This document shows, in pieces, positions 46,779-59,026 of a DNA stretch of 64,000 nt. Numbering within the stretch: the stretch's first letter is position 1; each line of letters opens with the position of its first letter. Under the pieces are notes generated by a model that saw only the letters and a list, made by a program, of their open reading frames with translations, was not told where the DNA came from and searched no databases. The DNA is from Kalaharituber pfeilii (taxonomy: Eukaryota; Ascomycota; Pezizomycetes; Pezizales; Pezizaceae), in the NCBI GenBank assembly GCA_015179045.1, contig WHUZ01000055.1, positions 1 to 64,000 of the forward strand, written 5' to 3'. Made by a program: the position numbers and the translations under genes.

Positions 46779-49165
46779 TTATTCATCGATCACACTCAAT
46801 GCATTTGCTACTTCATCTTCCAGGCGTTTCTCATACTCGCCTAGTCCTTCCTGTATATGCACTTTGAACTTGATTATATCGCTTAATGCGCGTTCCACTT
46901 CCCCATGCAGTTCTTGCCTGAGTGCATCTGCAGCATGTTCAAGTTGGTCGTATCTAGAAAGGGTATTAGTTTGTTTTGATAGATTTTAGGACAATGGGAC
47001 CTTAGGATCATGTATTTTCCATATTACAATGAAGTATGACGAAGAGAGGGAATACATACTCAATGGTGACACTTTGCAGGCGCTGATCAAGACTGAGAAC
47101 ACCACTGTTCATACCAATGCGAAGAGACTGTAGCTCTCGCTCGAGCTTCTCAATCTCGGTGTTCGAGGCGTTGGATTCCGCCGTCATGGTCTGGCATGAA
47201 AGTTAGCCAATACACGTTCCCGGGTGCAACATTGAGGGTAACTCAATGTTGACCAAGGGCACGTGATGCTCACCTCTTTGATGCCTTCCAATTCCGTTTG
47301 AGCGGCAGCGACCCTCGCCTTCAAAGTCTCCACTTCTTCCTTCAGATCAGACAATGCCTCAGTTACCCGGTCAATTAACTCATGTCCCTTGAATCCTTCT
47401 TCCTGCAGCTGGTGAATCCGGTCCCCAATTTCTTGCCTCAGCTTGTTAAGCGCAGGCTTGATGTCATGTCTTAAGTCGCGGTTCACGAGTTGCGCAGGCT
47501 GATATCCTGTGACAGAATCATATAGCAAGCGTGGGTCTTCTACTCCAGGATCATCATCTAGCTGCATCAGCGAGGCCCCAGCAATTCCTGCCTTGTGCGG
47601 GAATAGCACCAGCTCGTACTCCTTACCCCCTGCATTGGATGCATTGGGGGGCGTAATTCCAATCTGGTATGCAAGCGTGTTGTAACGGCTCACTGCACGC
47701 TCAAGATACTCAAGTTTGCTAGCAGCATCCTGTTCCCTTTCCGCCGCCTTCACCTTCAATTCCGCGATCCTCGCACTCGTTTGTGTGAGACCTGTTTCTA
47801 GCTTCTGTCGCTCTCCGTTCATCCTATCAATATCCGCTGGAGATAACCCCTGCTTGTCCACCGCACGTTGTAGCGCTTGCTTCTCCTCCTCCAAATTCGT
47901 AAGTTCAACGTCTAGATCTTGCAGCTTGTCGCGCAGCCGCACGTTTGCAGTGGAGGTCTTCTTAATCCGCCCCTCGATGTCCTGGATGTATGCAACAAAC
48001 TTTTCTTTATCTTTCTCTAGAATCTTTCGCTGATCCTCTAAAATCTGGAGGGGTGTTTTGCCTTGATCGTTTGCGGGATTAAGCTCTTTCAACCTGGCGC
48101 GCAGTTCTTCATTACGGAGTTCAAGCTCCTCTACATCGTTGGCATATCGCGCGACTCGCTCGTCGAAGGCCGCAACCATCTCTTCCACAAATTCTTGGTC
48201 ATCATCGCTGCCTTGCAGCCATGACTGGTACGATCGAGATGTGAAATCGAAGATAATCCTGTCCGAGCCCATATCAATTCCAATTTCATCCTCAACCTGG
48301 GCCTCAAGTTCGGGAGAGTCAACACGCTCCATAGTCCTGACTAAATCCAGAAGCCAATGTAACATTGCAAGGAATGTAGGCCAGCTGTTTGCCCCACCCA
48401 CTGCAGCAAGAGCGGACTTTGTGATTGAGCTGGAGTAAGGATATCTCAGTGTTTTCAAGATAGGAAGCACCTCCTGGTCCATTGACTTTGTGAAATGATA
48501 GTTTGGGTCCAGTTTATGGTATAAATACTCAAACACCATGTTAAAATCTTTCTGGGTTGGCGACTTGAGGAAATTCGCAGAGATCTGATGTTTTGTCTCA
48601 GCTTCAAAGTTATTGGCAGCAAGATAATCCAAAATTTCCCCCGCAATTCGCGCCAACCAGTTCCGATCCTTGAGTGGCCTTGGGTCCTTGACAACTCCGG
48701 AAATGGGGATGGATTGGGAGAAAAAGGAGTGACCTCCAGAGAACTGCGCTCCAGATGGGCGAGAGTAGGAGCTGGATCTTCGGACAGACGAGGGTGGTGG
48801 TTGCTGTGGTGGTAATAGAGAGCTGCTACCCGGAGCGTAGGATTTTCGGGCGGATTTCAGGGCGGACGTGTGCACATCTGGAGTTCCAGCTGACGATACC
48901 CGGTTGTGAAAACTTCCGGTTTGTGCGCCCCGGGGAGCCATGGACATGCGGGGTGGGGGCATTGAGAGGGGATGGGCGGAGCCTGAGTTGGATCTCCGCA
49001 ATGCGGAGGCAGGTTGTGGGATTGAAGAGGTGAAGCCAGCCATGGTCTGTGGAGAATTGGTAAGCGGTCTTGGGTCAAACAAGGCATCGTCAGCGGTGCT
49101 GGGACATGGAGGCGTACTTCCCGCGGCCGCTTGAAAGCGCTATATAAGTTGTCGTTCTGTGACAT
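46779..49165 (-). CDS. ndc80: kinetochore protein Ndc80 (Hec1)
   Basis: Model: complement(46779-46953, 47060-47190, 47274-49046, 49118-49165), 708 residues, in the usual range for fungi. The first exon is 16 codons (MSQNDNLYSAFKRPRE); its GTACGC donor joins in frame to TMAGFTSS and restores the family opening. An unstructured basic tail follows. The calponin-homology domain is at about 115-235 (KDRNWLARIAGEILDYLAAN, NFEAETKHQISANFLKSPTQ, FNMVFEYLYHKLDPNY, and LRYPYSSSITKSALAAVGG). The remaining two thirds is coiled coil with a break near KEYELVLFPHKAG. Ndc80 pairs with Nuf2 and binds microtubules through the CH domain and tail, linking kinetochores to the spindle. The ATG in exon 2 (MAGFTSS) could serve as an alternative start if exon 1 is skipped. 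Confidence 0.94.
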
Positions 49166-50225
49166 TGTGCACAGGCGCTATGGCGAGAGGACTACTGGCG
49201 CGTTGCGAGTGGGAGAGTTGGAGCTGGGTATCGGGGATGCTGTTGCTCTCGTTAGTCCGCCTGTTGTATTTTTGCGGGCCCTGTGCTGTAGGGCTGATTG
49301 TGCTCGAGGAGAGGGGCTAGTTGATAAGATGTGATTTGGCATCGCGGAGCCAAGCGTAAACAAAGGCGATGCAAAACATAGCAACCGTCGCTCCCTGTTC
49401 AGTTACTGCGGTGATCGGATATACCCTGTTAGCACGCCGCCTGCGTACTTCTCCTCCTCCTGCTGGCCGCTATGCATATGAGTCCTCCTTTTCGCAGCCC
49501 CACTGGTGCACTTCTCTCCTACCATATGATACCCCTCTCCCCGCAAGCTGCCCCGCCAAGCAAGGTCGTGACCCTGGACCCTGTCACAGCAGAAGGTCAA
49601 GTGAGTGTGGCCGAAACAGGGCCCTGTGAGTTGCGAAGGTCGCCGCTGCGCAAAGAATCAGAAAACACAGTCCCAAAAGGAAAGAATAATATGGTTCGAG
49701 ACTGAAAATGGATATGCACGAAATGCACCGCCGTGCAGCATGCACCTATCCACCTGTCTCCATAGAGGCAGATCTACGTGAGAGCGCATGCATAAGTAGA
49801 TGTGGACATAAACAGCAAGACGTTTCCTCTTCTGTCCAGGATCAGCTCAGCGCAGCTTCAACTTCAACGTGCAAGCTTGCAAGACAGCACTAAGAATTAC
49901 TTCATGGTCGACATCCTCGCCTGATACACATCTTAAACTTGTCTCGAGACTATTTCTCGTAGCTTGTCATACACCTGATGAACTAAATACTCTCGCTGCA
50001 ACCCGCTGCTGGTCAAATAGCTCATCATTGCACTCTAGGAAGCCAGCGCCGAAATCAATCAAGCACTGTACAGTCAACGCTTAAAGTACATAGTTTCGAA
50101 GCTTCCATGTCCCTCTCGCTGCAAACTTTATTTCCTACTGACACTCATTCTCCATAGCTCTTTCACGACAGGATCCAGAGTGTACCAAACTTCACAAGGC
50201 GCTTGACTCCCCTACTCCCATACAA
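49166..50225. other. divergent intergenic region, ndc80 and UPF0132 gene
   Basis: About 1.06 kb between head-to-head genes, so it should contain both promoters. Short frames only. No defined motif that I can name with confidence. Confidence 0.45.
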
Positions 50226-51186
50226 ATGGACTTTGCTCCATACCAGTCATCGCCTCCCGAGGCGGTCCGCAGATCTCTGAACCTGAACCGGCCGTTCACA
50301 CCCCCACGCTCATCTCCCTCTTATACGCCCAAAGTAACCTCAACACCACCGCCGATATTACCTACACATAACCAGTCGTACAACCCTTGGAATAATAATG
50401 GCCGCGCGACAAGTCCTAGTGGATGGAGCAATGCAGGAGGAGGGGGAGGAGGAGGAGGAGGAGGAGCGGGAGGAGGGGGATTTGGAGTTAATCTGAGTGG
50501 TTTCGGGAATTCGAGAGAGATGGTGGAGCATTTTGAGACAAGTTTACCGCTTAGGTGCGTTCGGAGTTCTATTTCGGAAATGGTGGGGTTAGGGAGGTTG
50601 GGTTGATGGATGAGATGGAAAGTGAAAGCTAATGAGGCATGGTGCATGTGAGAATTGGTGAGGGACTACAGGTTAGACTATGAGGCTATGATGGCATACC
50701 TGCTACTACCGCCTGCGGGTGGAGTTTTGCTTCTCATTCTTGAGCACAAGAGCGACTATGTTCGGTAGGTTCTCTCTTTGAATTGTTAATATATTGCAGG
50801 GTTGCATAGACATATTTGCTGACTGGATATAGGTTCCATGCATGGCAGTCCTCGTTACTATTCACATTCCTAGTTGTTCGTCTTCCTTCCTTGATACAAA
50901 TTCATCAACAAGCCAAGCTAAAATGTGACTTCAAATTTTTCCCACCAGATTCTACATTTCATCTTTTCCTTCTCGCCGTTTATATCGTATACTTTACTCG
51001 CGGTTGATCTGGGATTGATAGGTTACTTGGCTATGAATGCCTATCGAGATGGTATTCACACTCTGTCATATGACTGTGTTGCAGCATGTTCTTACGTTTT
51101 TTGTCATTATTATAGCGGACACTCTCGACCGGTGCGAAGTTCCGTTCTTTGGGTCTCTGGCGAGCTCGATACTAGATGACGAGTAA
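50226..51186 (+). CDS. UPF0132/Tic20-like integral membrane protein
   Basis: Model: 50226-50554, 50672-50764, 50833-50875, 50949-51051, 51116-51186; 212 residues. The N-terminal 105 residues are disordered, Pro/Ser/Asn-rich with a glycine run at about 72-90. Then come three hydrophobic segments: AYLLLPPAGGVLLLIL, SLLFTFLVILHFIFSF and LLAVDLGLIGYLAMNAYRD, separated by EHKSDYVRFHAWQSS, which is the highly conserved loop of the family (a small domain also found in bacteria). The tail ADTLDRCEVPFFGSLASSIL matches fungal members. Function is not established; a multi-pass membrane role is inferred. The third exon is only 43 nt. The conserved residues span all junctions, which supports the splicing. 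Confidence 0.85.
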
Positions 51187-52235
51187 CTGGAGGATTTTAA
51201 GTATGGCATGAAGAAGACAAGAAAGAAGTAAGAGAACGATAATACTCAATGAAGAGGATGAGATGGTGATACTTGTCTTTGTATATTTACATTCTGTGGA
51301 TCAACGTTTATATGGCGACATTTGGAAGATAACCTGGAGTTTTCCTACATTATATTCAGCGCCAGGGAGGTAAAGTATCGTCAGAATTCTGCATAATAGT
51401 AATACCAGCTGTTAGGAATGTATGCACAAAGGGATGTCGGAGGTTCCTTCAGTCAAGGAAACTCGTCACATGCCAGCACGGAACAATGTTGTGGGTTGTT
51501 GTCAATACGAACTGACGGATTTGGCGTGTGGAAAGGGGACAGGAGGTATGATGGTATTATGATGAGCGAAGGGTTGTGTCCTTTTGTTTTCTCCTGTGCT
51601 GTGGTCTGTTTGCAGGAAGACGGGTTTATGTGTCATTAATGATAATATTCAGTAATGTATATTGTATCAATGTTTACAATCGTGTACTGCTTGCACTACT
51701 ATGAAGAGAGTTGAGCTGATTATCTGGCTTGCGGGAAACTGGAAGGGCAAACATGAAACTGCTAAACAGCAGCGTTTGAGACCGAATTGATCAAATGATG
51801 GATATATGATTGAATAGCGAGGAAATTATCTGGTTTTGCAAGATCTTTCAGGAGGCCCTGCCCGGTGTAGCTCAATTTTGTGTAGCTGCTGGTACCTATT
51901 GATAAACCGTAAACCTCGTGTCACACAGAGTTAAGCTCGATCCGATTTTACGTATCACATGCTAACGTCAACGTCAACTGTGGTGTGGCATAATGGTTCC
52001 GGTACCCCTCCCCCGCGCGGTAACGCGGCATGATGTGATGTGTCTGGATCTGCGGAGCGATTTATTTGCGCAAATCGCAGAGTTGTTTGGTCGATACATG
52101 CAATGATATATAAAGGCTGGGTATCTCGGGAAGTGGAGAAATAGTGAGTATACCATCTATATTCGATACTTGAGTTTGCTAAGAGGAGGTAAAAGGGCAA
52201 ACCTCTACCCCAACACATTTGGCTTGCTTCCTCAA
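51187..52235. other. intergenic, nothing recognised
   Basis: 3' flank of the UPF0132 gene followed by AT-rich sequence with short frames only. Confidence 0.4.
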
Positions 52236-52569
52236 TTACTTTGAGCTTGAAGCGCAGGACCAAACACTGATATTGGAGCTGCTGAAGGATTTGGAAACGT
52301 TGACAGCGGATAGCAGGGAATATTCTCGCAAGCGGGGACTACACCGGTAATTGATTGGGGAGATTGTGGGACGGGTGCGGCGGATTCCTAAAGATTTGGA
52401 AGAAGTAACTCGACTACTACAAACCCAGGAAAGTACAATACGGAGTTTTCGTGCACGTGAAGGGCTGACTGGGATTTTTTCCAGATACCATACGGATATA
52501 ACGGGCAAGGAGAGTGGAAGAGACACCTTGGGAAGTCGGGCCAGGTTACAAAAGTGTTGGAAGGTTTAG
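52236..52569 (+). pseudogene. interrupted helical open frame, family unknown
   Basis: One plus-strand frame reads through about 110 codons of helical, charged protein (LILELLKDLETLTADSREYS, then VRRIPKDLEEVTRLLQTQES) with a single TAA at 52348-52350 between the two halves, ending at the stop near 52567. The TAA is one C-to-T change from CAA. I found no convincing ATG upstream. It may be the remnant of a gene, or an exon pair whose intron I cannot place (GTAATTG follows CGG at the break). No domain recognised. Confidence 0.35.
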
Positions 52570-52753
52570 ACAGTGACTTGTAATAGAATCAGAAAGAGGC
52601 GGATTCCTACACGAAGATCTCGAGAGGAGCAAATAGCACGGAGAGGACTCTAAAGCAGAAGAAATTCGAGAAATTCAGGACCATAGGGGCATAACAGAGC
52701 TTCGAACAATCTAACACTCCATTCTACTGGCAAACTTCACCTCATAAGCAATC

Positions 52754-54390
52754 ATGGGCTCTGCAGTTGGAGTAAGGCATCTCTCCGCCCCTCTCCCCCA
52801 AGCGCAAGCTAACATCCCCACCGTTGGAACCGCTAAAAAACGTCCTTCTAACCCCACTTCGCCCACTTCGCTCTCCCCGCGCTCAGCGCGCATATATCAC
52901 CACTCTCCTATTCTCCCTCGGCGCGGCATTTCTCCTCGGAGTAGCGACATTATCGTATATACTTTTCTACATAAATTTCATACCAAGGATCGGAGTCGAG
53001 AGGGAGGTTTTTCTGGAGTATGGGTGGATACCTGCAGAGGGAGGGGGGGTTCCGTATAGTTTGGGCTCTGGGGTGGTGTATGGGGGAGGAGGGTGAGTTC
53101 ATTATGCAGACTAGAGGAGCTACAATATGGAGTATATTGAGGTTACTACCGATGTGCTAACATGAGGATTGCTTGAACAGACGCAAGCCCACCGGATCAC
53201 AGGCAGACTTTCCTACCGGCATTGCCCAACTCGTCCCAGGAGATCTTATTCCCAATCAGCCTTACGATGTTGAAGTTACACTTATACTTCCCACCTCCCC
53301 TCTCAATCGTGACCTCGGGAACTTCATGGTGGACCTTGATCTTCTATCCTCTCCTCAGCCCCCAGCGCAGACTACGAGCAAATCAGAATCTGGCATTCCT
53401 CCTGCCCCCACTAGGACAACCCTTCACCGTGCTCGCCGCCCTGCGATCCTGACATACCGCTCTCCCTTCACAAATCTTATCAACACAGCCCTTCGCGCGC
53501 CACTATTGATCTTTTCCCTCTCCCGTGAGGAAGAAAAACTCACCATCCCGCTTCTCCAACGGGTCTCATTCCCGTCACGCGCACAGACTCCAGAGTCCCT
53601 CAAACTAACCATCCTTGCCGAACGAGTCCAGACGTATTCTGCTATCGTACGCTTCTCGGCACGACTTGGTGGGCTTAGAGGAATTATGTACAACTACCGC
53701 CTCACCGCAGCAAGCATCTTCATCACTACTTTCTGGTTCATCGAGGCTGTATGTGCAGTGCTCGTCTGGTGGGTTCTTGTTGCCGCAATGGCTCCATTAC
53801 CTGCACCTGGAGAGGCCTTGGCTCTGGGAGGGAAGAAGAAAGAGGAGGAAGGCAAGGCAGGAGAGGTTCAGGGTATGAAGAAGGAGAGGAAGACCAGAAT
53901 GACACCGGAAGGTGAAGTGGTATATGATGTTGATGAGGCAGAGCAGGAAGGACAGGCGGAGGTCACGGGGACGACTGGGGAGGAGGAAGCAGAGGATGAG
54001 ACGGATGAGGCAGAGGTGGAGATAGGGAGAGGGAGGAAGACACCGAGGGGGAGAGGGTACTTGCCATCACCGTCACCTACGCCACAGCCAAGTGGGCCAG
54101 CAGAAGGGTATGCTGATGATGAAGAGACTGAGAGTACGGCGGAAGATAATCATGGAGGGACCGGAGAACTTGGTGGGGGTGGGGTCGAGGCGAAGAGGGG
54201 AGTGCAAATAGAGGATGAGACGGAGGACGAGTCGGAGGAAGAGGCGGTAATGGTAACGGGAGGAGGAGGTGGTGGCACTGGGAGGGGGAGGGAGGGATTT
54301 GATGGGAGCAGGAGCGGGGTGAGCGCGAGTGCGACAGGGAGCATGAGGCGGGGCAGTGGGAGTGGGGCGGTGCTGCAGAGGCGGAGATGA
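52754..54390 (+). CDS. seipin (lipid-droplet assembly protein)
   Basis: Core exons are about 52809-53092 and 53181-54390. A first membrane helix (AYITTLLFSLGAAFLLGVAT then LSYILFYINF) is followed by the lumenal domain: FIPRIGVEREVFLEYG, LVPGDLIPNQPYDVEVTLIL, RDLGNFMVDLDLLS, RRPAILTYRSPF, LTILAERVQTYSAIVRFSAR and LRGIMYNYRL. A second helix (IFITTFWFIEAVCAVLVWWV) and a long acidic Glu/Gly-rich cytosolic tail complete it. Seipin oligomerises in the ER at lipid-droplet contact sites and controls droplet budding. The start is unresolved: the ATG at 52754 is in another frame unless a 37-nt intron (52772-52808) is removed, giving 503 residues, or a 115-nt intron that would delete part of the conserved N terminus. 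The seipin frame itself has no ATG before the first helix. Confidence 0.85.
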
Positions 54391-55099
54391 AGAGAGGGGG
54401 GTGGAGGTGTAGGTGAAGAGCTGCGCTTTTTTAATATGAGCGTTACCCCGAAGGAGGAGGCTTTTCTTTGACTTTGTAGGGTTTGTTCTTGCGGGACAGC
54501 AGGGGTGATACGCAATTGTATGCTTGGGTGATCATTTACTTGTATCTGTTAGTATCTTGAGCCTTGTAGGGGGTGCTACACCTTATCTGCTTGAGTATAT
54601 CCCAAAGCAGCGCAGTAGCGCGTTAATGGCGGTATTCTCTATCCATTGGGTCGTATGCACCATTATTTCTTCCTGTGGACATATAGAACGGAGCTTCCCC
54701 CCCTCTTCTTTCTTTCTTTCTTTTTTTTTCTTTTTCTTTTTTTTTTTTTTTTCAAATTTTCATTTCATGCAAAGTTCCAAAGTTCTAAAAGTTCTGTTCT
54801 ATAGAAACTTCACAACTCTATGCTAACTTCCTAGAGGTTGAGGGTAAATTTTTGAAATTTATGTGCTCTGATGTAAGTACAGTAAAAGTAAATTCTAGGT
54901 ACAATGCACGACAATCGTACAGATATTAAACCATTACTAATACTAGATTGTATAACTTTTATCTCCCAGTACCATGGGCGCACGAAGGTACAGTAAAGAT
55001 TGCAATGTGAACTTACAAGCAGAAAACCGCCTCTAGCACCCGCATAGCCGAAAGAAGAAGAAGAAGAAAAAAAAAAATAAAAAAAAATAAAAATAAATA

Positions 55100-55130
<31 letters not shown>

Positions 55131-55453
55131 AATACATTGACAGTAAAGACAGGCACTTGAAGTATTGTTGGTATCTGGTATTAGAGGGAGCTCTTTGACG
55201 CATAACAATAAGAGACAACGACGAGAAAAAACAAAAAACAAACAAGAAAAGACTATAAAAGACATGTAAACGTAATCGTAAGTATATGCACAGACCAAGC
55301 TCCATCCTATCCCAACATCGTCATCATTATCATGACAATGTCACTTGAATGTTTCTATAATTTGGTGGAAAATCATTGGTCCCCTTTCACATACTCCCTT
55401 TCCAACTCCCTCACTCTCAAAGCTGGCTGCCATTACACATTTACCCAAACCTA
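54391..55453. other. convergent intergenic region with A/T-rich microsatellite
   Basis: Tail-to-tail region of seipin (+) and the F-BAR gene (-). T-rich runs at 54711-54752 follow seipin. A (GAA)n plus (AAAAAT)n microsatellite fills about 55053-55129, which on the F-BAR sense strand is a T-rich tract beyond its stop. Frames across it are low-complexity. Confidence 0.55.
55051..55129. repeat. microsatellite, GAA then AAAAAT repeats
   Basis: About four GAA units, then an A run, then repeated AAAAAT/AAAT units to 55129. Confidence 0.9.
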
Positions 55454-56819
55454 CTAAATCTGCTGCAAATAATTACTCGGCACCAAGCCCGGCCCTCCCA
55501 TCTGCCCCACGACCTCCGCCTCCCACCATCCGTCCTCCTGCGTCCGTACCACGGCCATCGTATCGCCCTTTTGGAAACTGAGTTCTTCGGGGATAAGCGC
55601 TGTGTAGGCATACATTGCTCTTGCTACAGCATTCGACAATAAGATTAGCGAACTCCGAGATAAGAACATGATGGAAGGAGAGAGGGAGTGAAGTTGGGAA
55701 AATACCATAATACAATATCGGCCTTCCATCCCTCGAAAACCCACTGCCTCCACCTCCACCTTGCAACATCCCCCTGCCAGTATCAACCACGGACTTACTC
55801 CTTGGCCTCGCGACCGCCATTTGCTGGTTCGGTTTCCCATATCCTTGAACTCCAGAATCATAGTAACTGTTCCTTCCCCTCCTACCGAAGCTCTCTATTG
55901 CGCCACTCTGCGCATCCATTTGACCAAAGGACCCACTGTGTTGACTCCGCGGTCGAGCCTGCTGATGCTGCTGCACGAGTGCTTGCGGGTTAGGGGAGTA
56001 CGGTCTGTAGCGCGCGGGAGAGTTGTTCCTGATTAGTTCATGATTTGACATTGGGTTCGGAGAAGGGGTGCGGCGCATGGGTTGAAGAGGTTGTGGTTGA
56101 CCTTGCTGGGGGTGGTATGGTTGCTGTTGTGGGGACGGTTGTTGGTAATAGTCCATTCCACCGTTGCCGCGCTTGTATGTATGGGCTGTTCCAGGCCGAG
56201 ATTGAGATTGTTGGTAGGGTTTTGGTGATACAGCACCACCGTCCATAGGCGGCTTTGGCGACACATTACCGCCGTACCTGGGATCTATGTAGCTCTGAGG
56301 CCGTGGGCTAACGCTCCTATTACCATTAGGGTTCGGGCTTGGTATCCGGGGTATCTCAACACTGTTTCTTGATGTTTGTCGAGATGAAGATCGGTTGTAG
56401 TCCATAGTGTTTGCCCGCTGTCTCATGCTACCGGCTGAACCGGTTCTGATGGGTGCATCTTGCATGGCCGCAGGCATCTGCGGTGGACCATCGAGCATAT
56501 ATTCTGTTTGATTCCGGTACTTCTGAAGTGTTTGCTGCATAGCAGCAGAAGTATGCGCTGGTGCAGGAGGATCCAAGGCACTTCGTTTTGCTGGAGCATA
56601 CGATGGGGGAGGGGTACCCCTCTGCTGCGCCACCGTACCATCATTCACCATACCAGGCCCTGGTGCTGGTGTCGCGATACCATAATACCGATCTGCTGTC
56701 TTCCTAACACTGCTGTTATTATTATTATTATTATTATTATTCCCAGTCCCAACACCTTTCAACTCAGCCAGCGCAAGAGCGATAGGATCCAGCTCTGGAT
56801 TCTCCTCCTGTTGTTGTGG

Positions 56820-56872
<53 letters not shown>

Positions 56873-59026
56873 GCTGCTGCTGCTGCTGCTGCTGGCTTTG
56901 CGGCTTAACATTTGTTGACTGCTGCTGTGAAGCAGGTCGATTTTCAATTTGACCTATGTTATCAGGCGGATCAATGTCAAACACATTCTCGCCAATATTG
57001 AGCTGATAACTCGTTCGGGGATCAAGGGGCGCAGGGCTCGATCTCATCTCCGGTTCGAAGAGGTGAGATTGCCGGGTTGGAGCTCGGCTATTCAAACTAC
57101 CTGTTGGAAGCGGCCTTGCGACTTCAGGCCCCCATGAATTTCGAGCTTCAGGTGGAGGCATAATCTGACTCTGAGACATCCTTTGTTGTGCTCGCTGCCT
57201 CTGTTGCAGTTCGGTCTGCTGGCGTTGGAGTTGTTGCTGCTGTATCATTTGCTGCTCACGCTCCAGCTTTTCTGATTTGCTCTTCCTCCTAAAGGGGCTG
57301 TTTGCAAAGAATCCCCTCTTCCTCACACTTGATTGATCACTGTCTCGCGGCGAGGTTGGAGGATACTGCTGTGAGGAGGGGCCTTTTATCGTGCCGCCCC
57401 TGCGAGGGACATCACTATTTGAGGATGCGGAAGTAGTAGCTGAGTACTCGCTCCCGCCATGACTGCTACTTGGGCGCGCACCTGCACTACCTAACGGATC
57501 GCTATCAGAGAGGGGTGTTCCGCACATCATTTTGATTTTATCTAGCGGAGAATGGCTCTGGAGGGAATCTTGATCAAGGCGCTGTATAGACCTACCTGGT
57601 GTTGATTCCCTGTCGGTTTTGCTGTCAGCCGAACCTCTCCTGCGGTCATTGCCGATCGTAGTAGCACGTGATGCTCGTGAGTAAGTAGATGGGTTAGGCG
57701 ATGAAGATCTGTACGTTGGATTTCCTGCTCTTGCGAACTTTGCAACTGAGTAGCTGGACTCGGCAGCTTCTGACCGTGTGTCCTCATCATCGCCGCGAGA
57801 AAAGTTGATGTACTTCGGCGCATCTGTTAAAAGTTAGGTATTGGTTCTTATGCTCCCTACAGAAAGTCGGATAATTACCAGGGATTTCATTCCCAGTGCC
57901 CTTATCTCTTATGAAGGCGTCGATGTCCTTTTCAACCTCACAACTTTCTAACGCCACACGAACTTTTTCACATGACTTGCAGAACATTAGCAAATGAGTT
58001 AGATGTTGAGAGTGGAAAAGGACACATACAGCATCATCACTAACACAAACAGTTGAAGCAATATTTGTAAATGTCCAAAGACTTGATTTGAGAGTATCAA
58101 TTCTTTCCTCCTCAAGATCTTGAAAGACCTGAAAGAAGATGTCAGTTCTAATGCCTATATCTCTAGCGGAAACATCACACACATCACAAGCTGCTTTCCA
58201 TTCTTTGTTCCATCTTTCTGTGGTCTCTTCCAGAGCTTTTATTGCAGCTTGATACTCTGAGTTGGAATGTGCAAGAGCTGTTTGTGTCTTCTCGAGTTTT
58301 GTCTTGATTTTTCTCTCCTCTTGCCCAATGACCATGTGGCCCTGGGCCATATAGTTCTTGATTCGCAAACAATCTTGCTCATATCGATCTCTTGTCTGAT
58401 TCACAATGTCAGTTGGATTATTCTTGTGTAGAGTCTAGCAACGCAAACCTTGTTCACAGCCTGTGTTTGTTGTATTTTGATCTTCAGTAATTTCTCTATT
58501 CCTCCCTGCACTAGCTTTCTCCGCTCCCGCAAGCTTCCTGCATATCGAGCTAATGGTTCTTCCAAATCACTTCTCATCTGCATGGCAGTATTTTGATGTG
58601 CTTTTCCTGAAGCTTCTGTCTCTTCTCGTAATACATTCATACTAGCTTTCAATGTACCCGACTCACAGCTCCCAAAAGGCTTCCGAGCCAGTGATAATAG
58701 TTTTTTCGCATACTCTTCCTCAATAGCAGCGCGCACTAGTATCATGTACTACAAGTTAACCATTATCTAGTTGAATTGATACCAATTGCTTGTACCTGAG
58801 TAAAAGTTCTTAAGTTCATCGCATGTCGTCTTTGCATTTTGCATGCGCTGTATCAGAGGTTCAACACCAGCATCATCCTTTCCCCAGAAATTGTTGGCAA
58901 CTAGCTATTGTTAGTGTAACGGGGTCACAGGGAGGTTGCAGAACTGGAGAAGAACCGTTGTTGATAGTGCAGAGACGTACATGATTTACTATCAACGTCG
59001 GAAGACGAAACGTGGGATGCAGGCAT
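55454..59026 (-). CDS. F-BAR and SH3 cytokinesis protein (Cdc15/Imp2 type)
   Basis: Model: complement(55454-55623, 55706-57823, 57879-57975, 58030-58128, 58183-58395, 58449-58735, 58796-58900, 58981-59026), 1044 residues. The F-BAR domain (about 14-265) opens with SFANNFWGKDDAGVEPLIQR, then RAAIEEEYAKKLLSLA, and includes WKAACDVFQDLEEERIDTLK. A long disordered Ser/Pro/Gln/Asn-rich middle follows, with about 28 consecutive Gln and nine Asn. A C-terminal SH3 domain (about 990-1042: AMYAYTALIPEELSFQKGD, EDGWWEAEV, GLVPSNYL) closes the protein. Cdc15/Imp2 proteins bend the plasma membrane and scaffold the contractile ring at septation; the middle is usually the phosphorylated regulatory region. 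Acceptors at 58901 (TAGCTAG) and 58735 were chosen because they restore the conserved F-BAR strings. A 30-nt C tract lies upstream on the sense strand. Confidence 0.92.
56710..56741. repeat. ATT trinucleotide run encoding nine Asn
   Basis: In-frame AAT/AAC repeat in the F-BAR gene (minus strand), giving nine consecutive Asn followed by SSVRK. Confidence 0.9.
56815..56894. repeat. CAA/CAG repeat encoding about 28 Gln
   Basis: In-frame CAG then CAA repeat of the minus-strand F-BAR gene. The CAG units cluster at the N-terminal side of the run and CAA units follow. It is probably length-variable within the species. Confidence 0.92.

Noticed and set aside
55473..55861. Separate SH3-only gene at the end of the F-BAR locus
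   Set aside because: The SH3 exon joins in frame to the F-BAR protein through a GTATTT donor at 55705 and an acceptor at 55624, the usual architecture of this family.
56460..56918. 152-residue plus-strand frame with a long Leu run
   Set aside because: It is the antisense reading of the CAG/CAA repeat.
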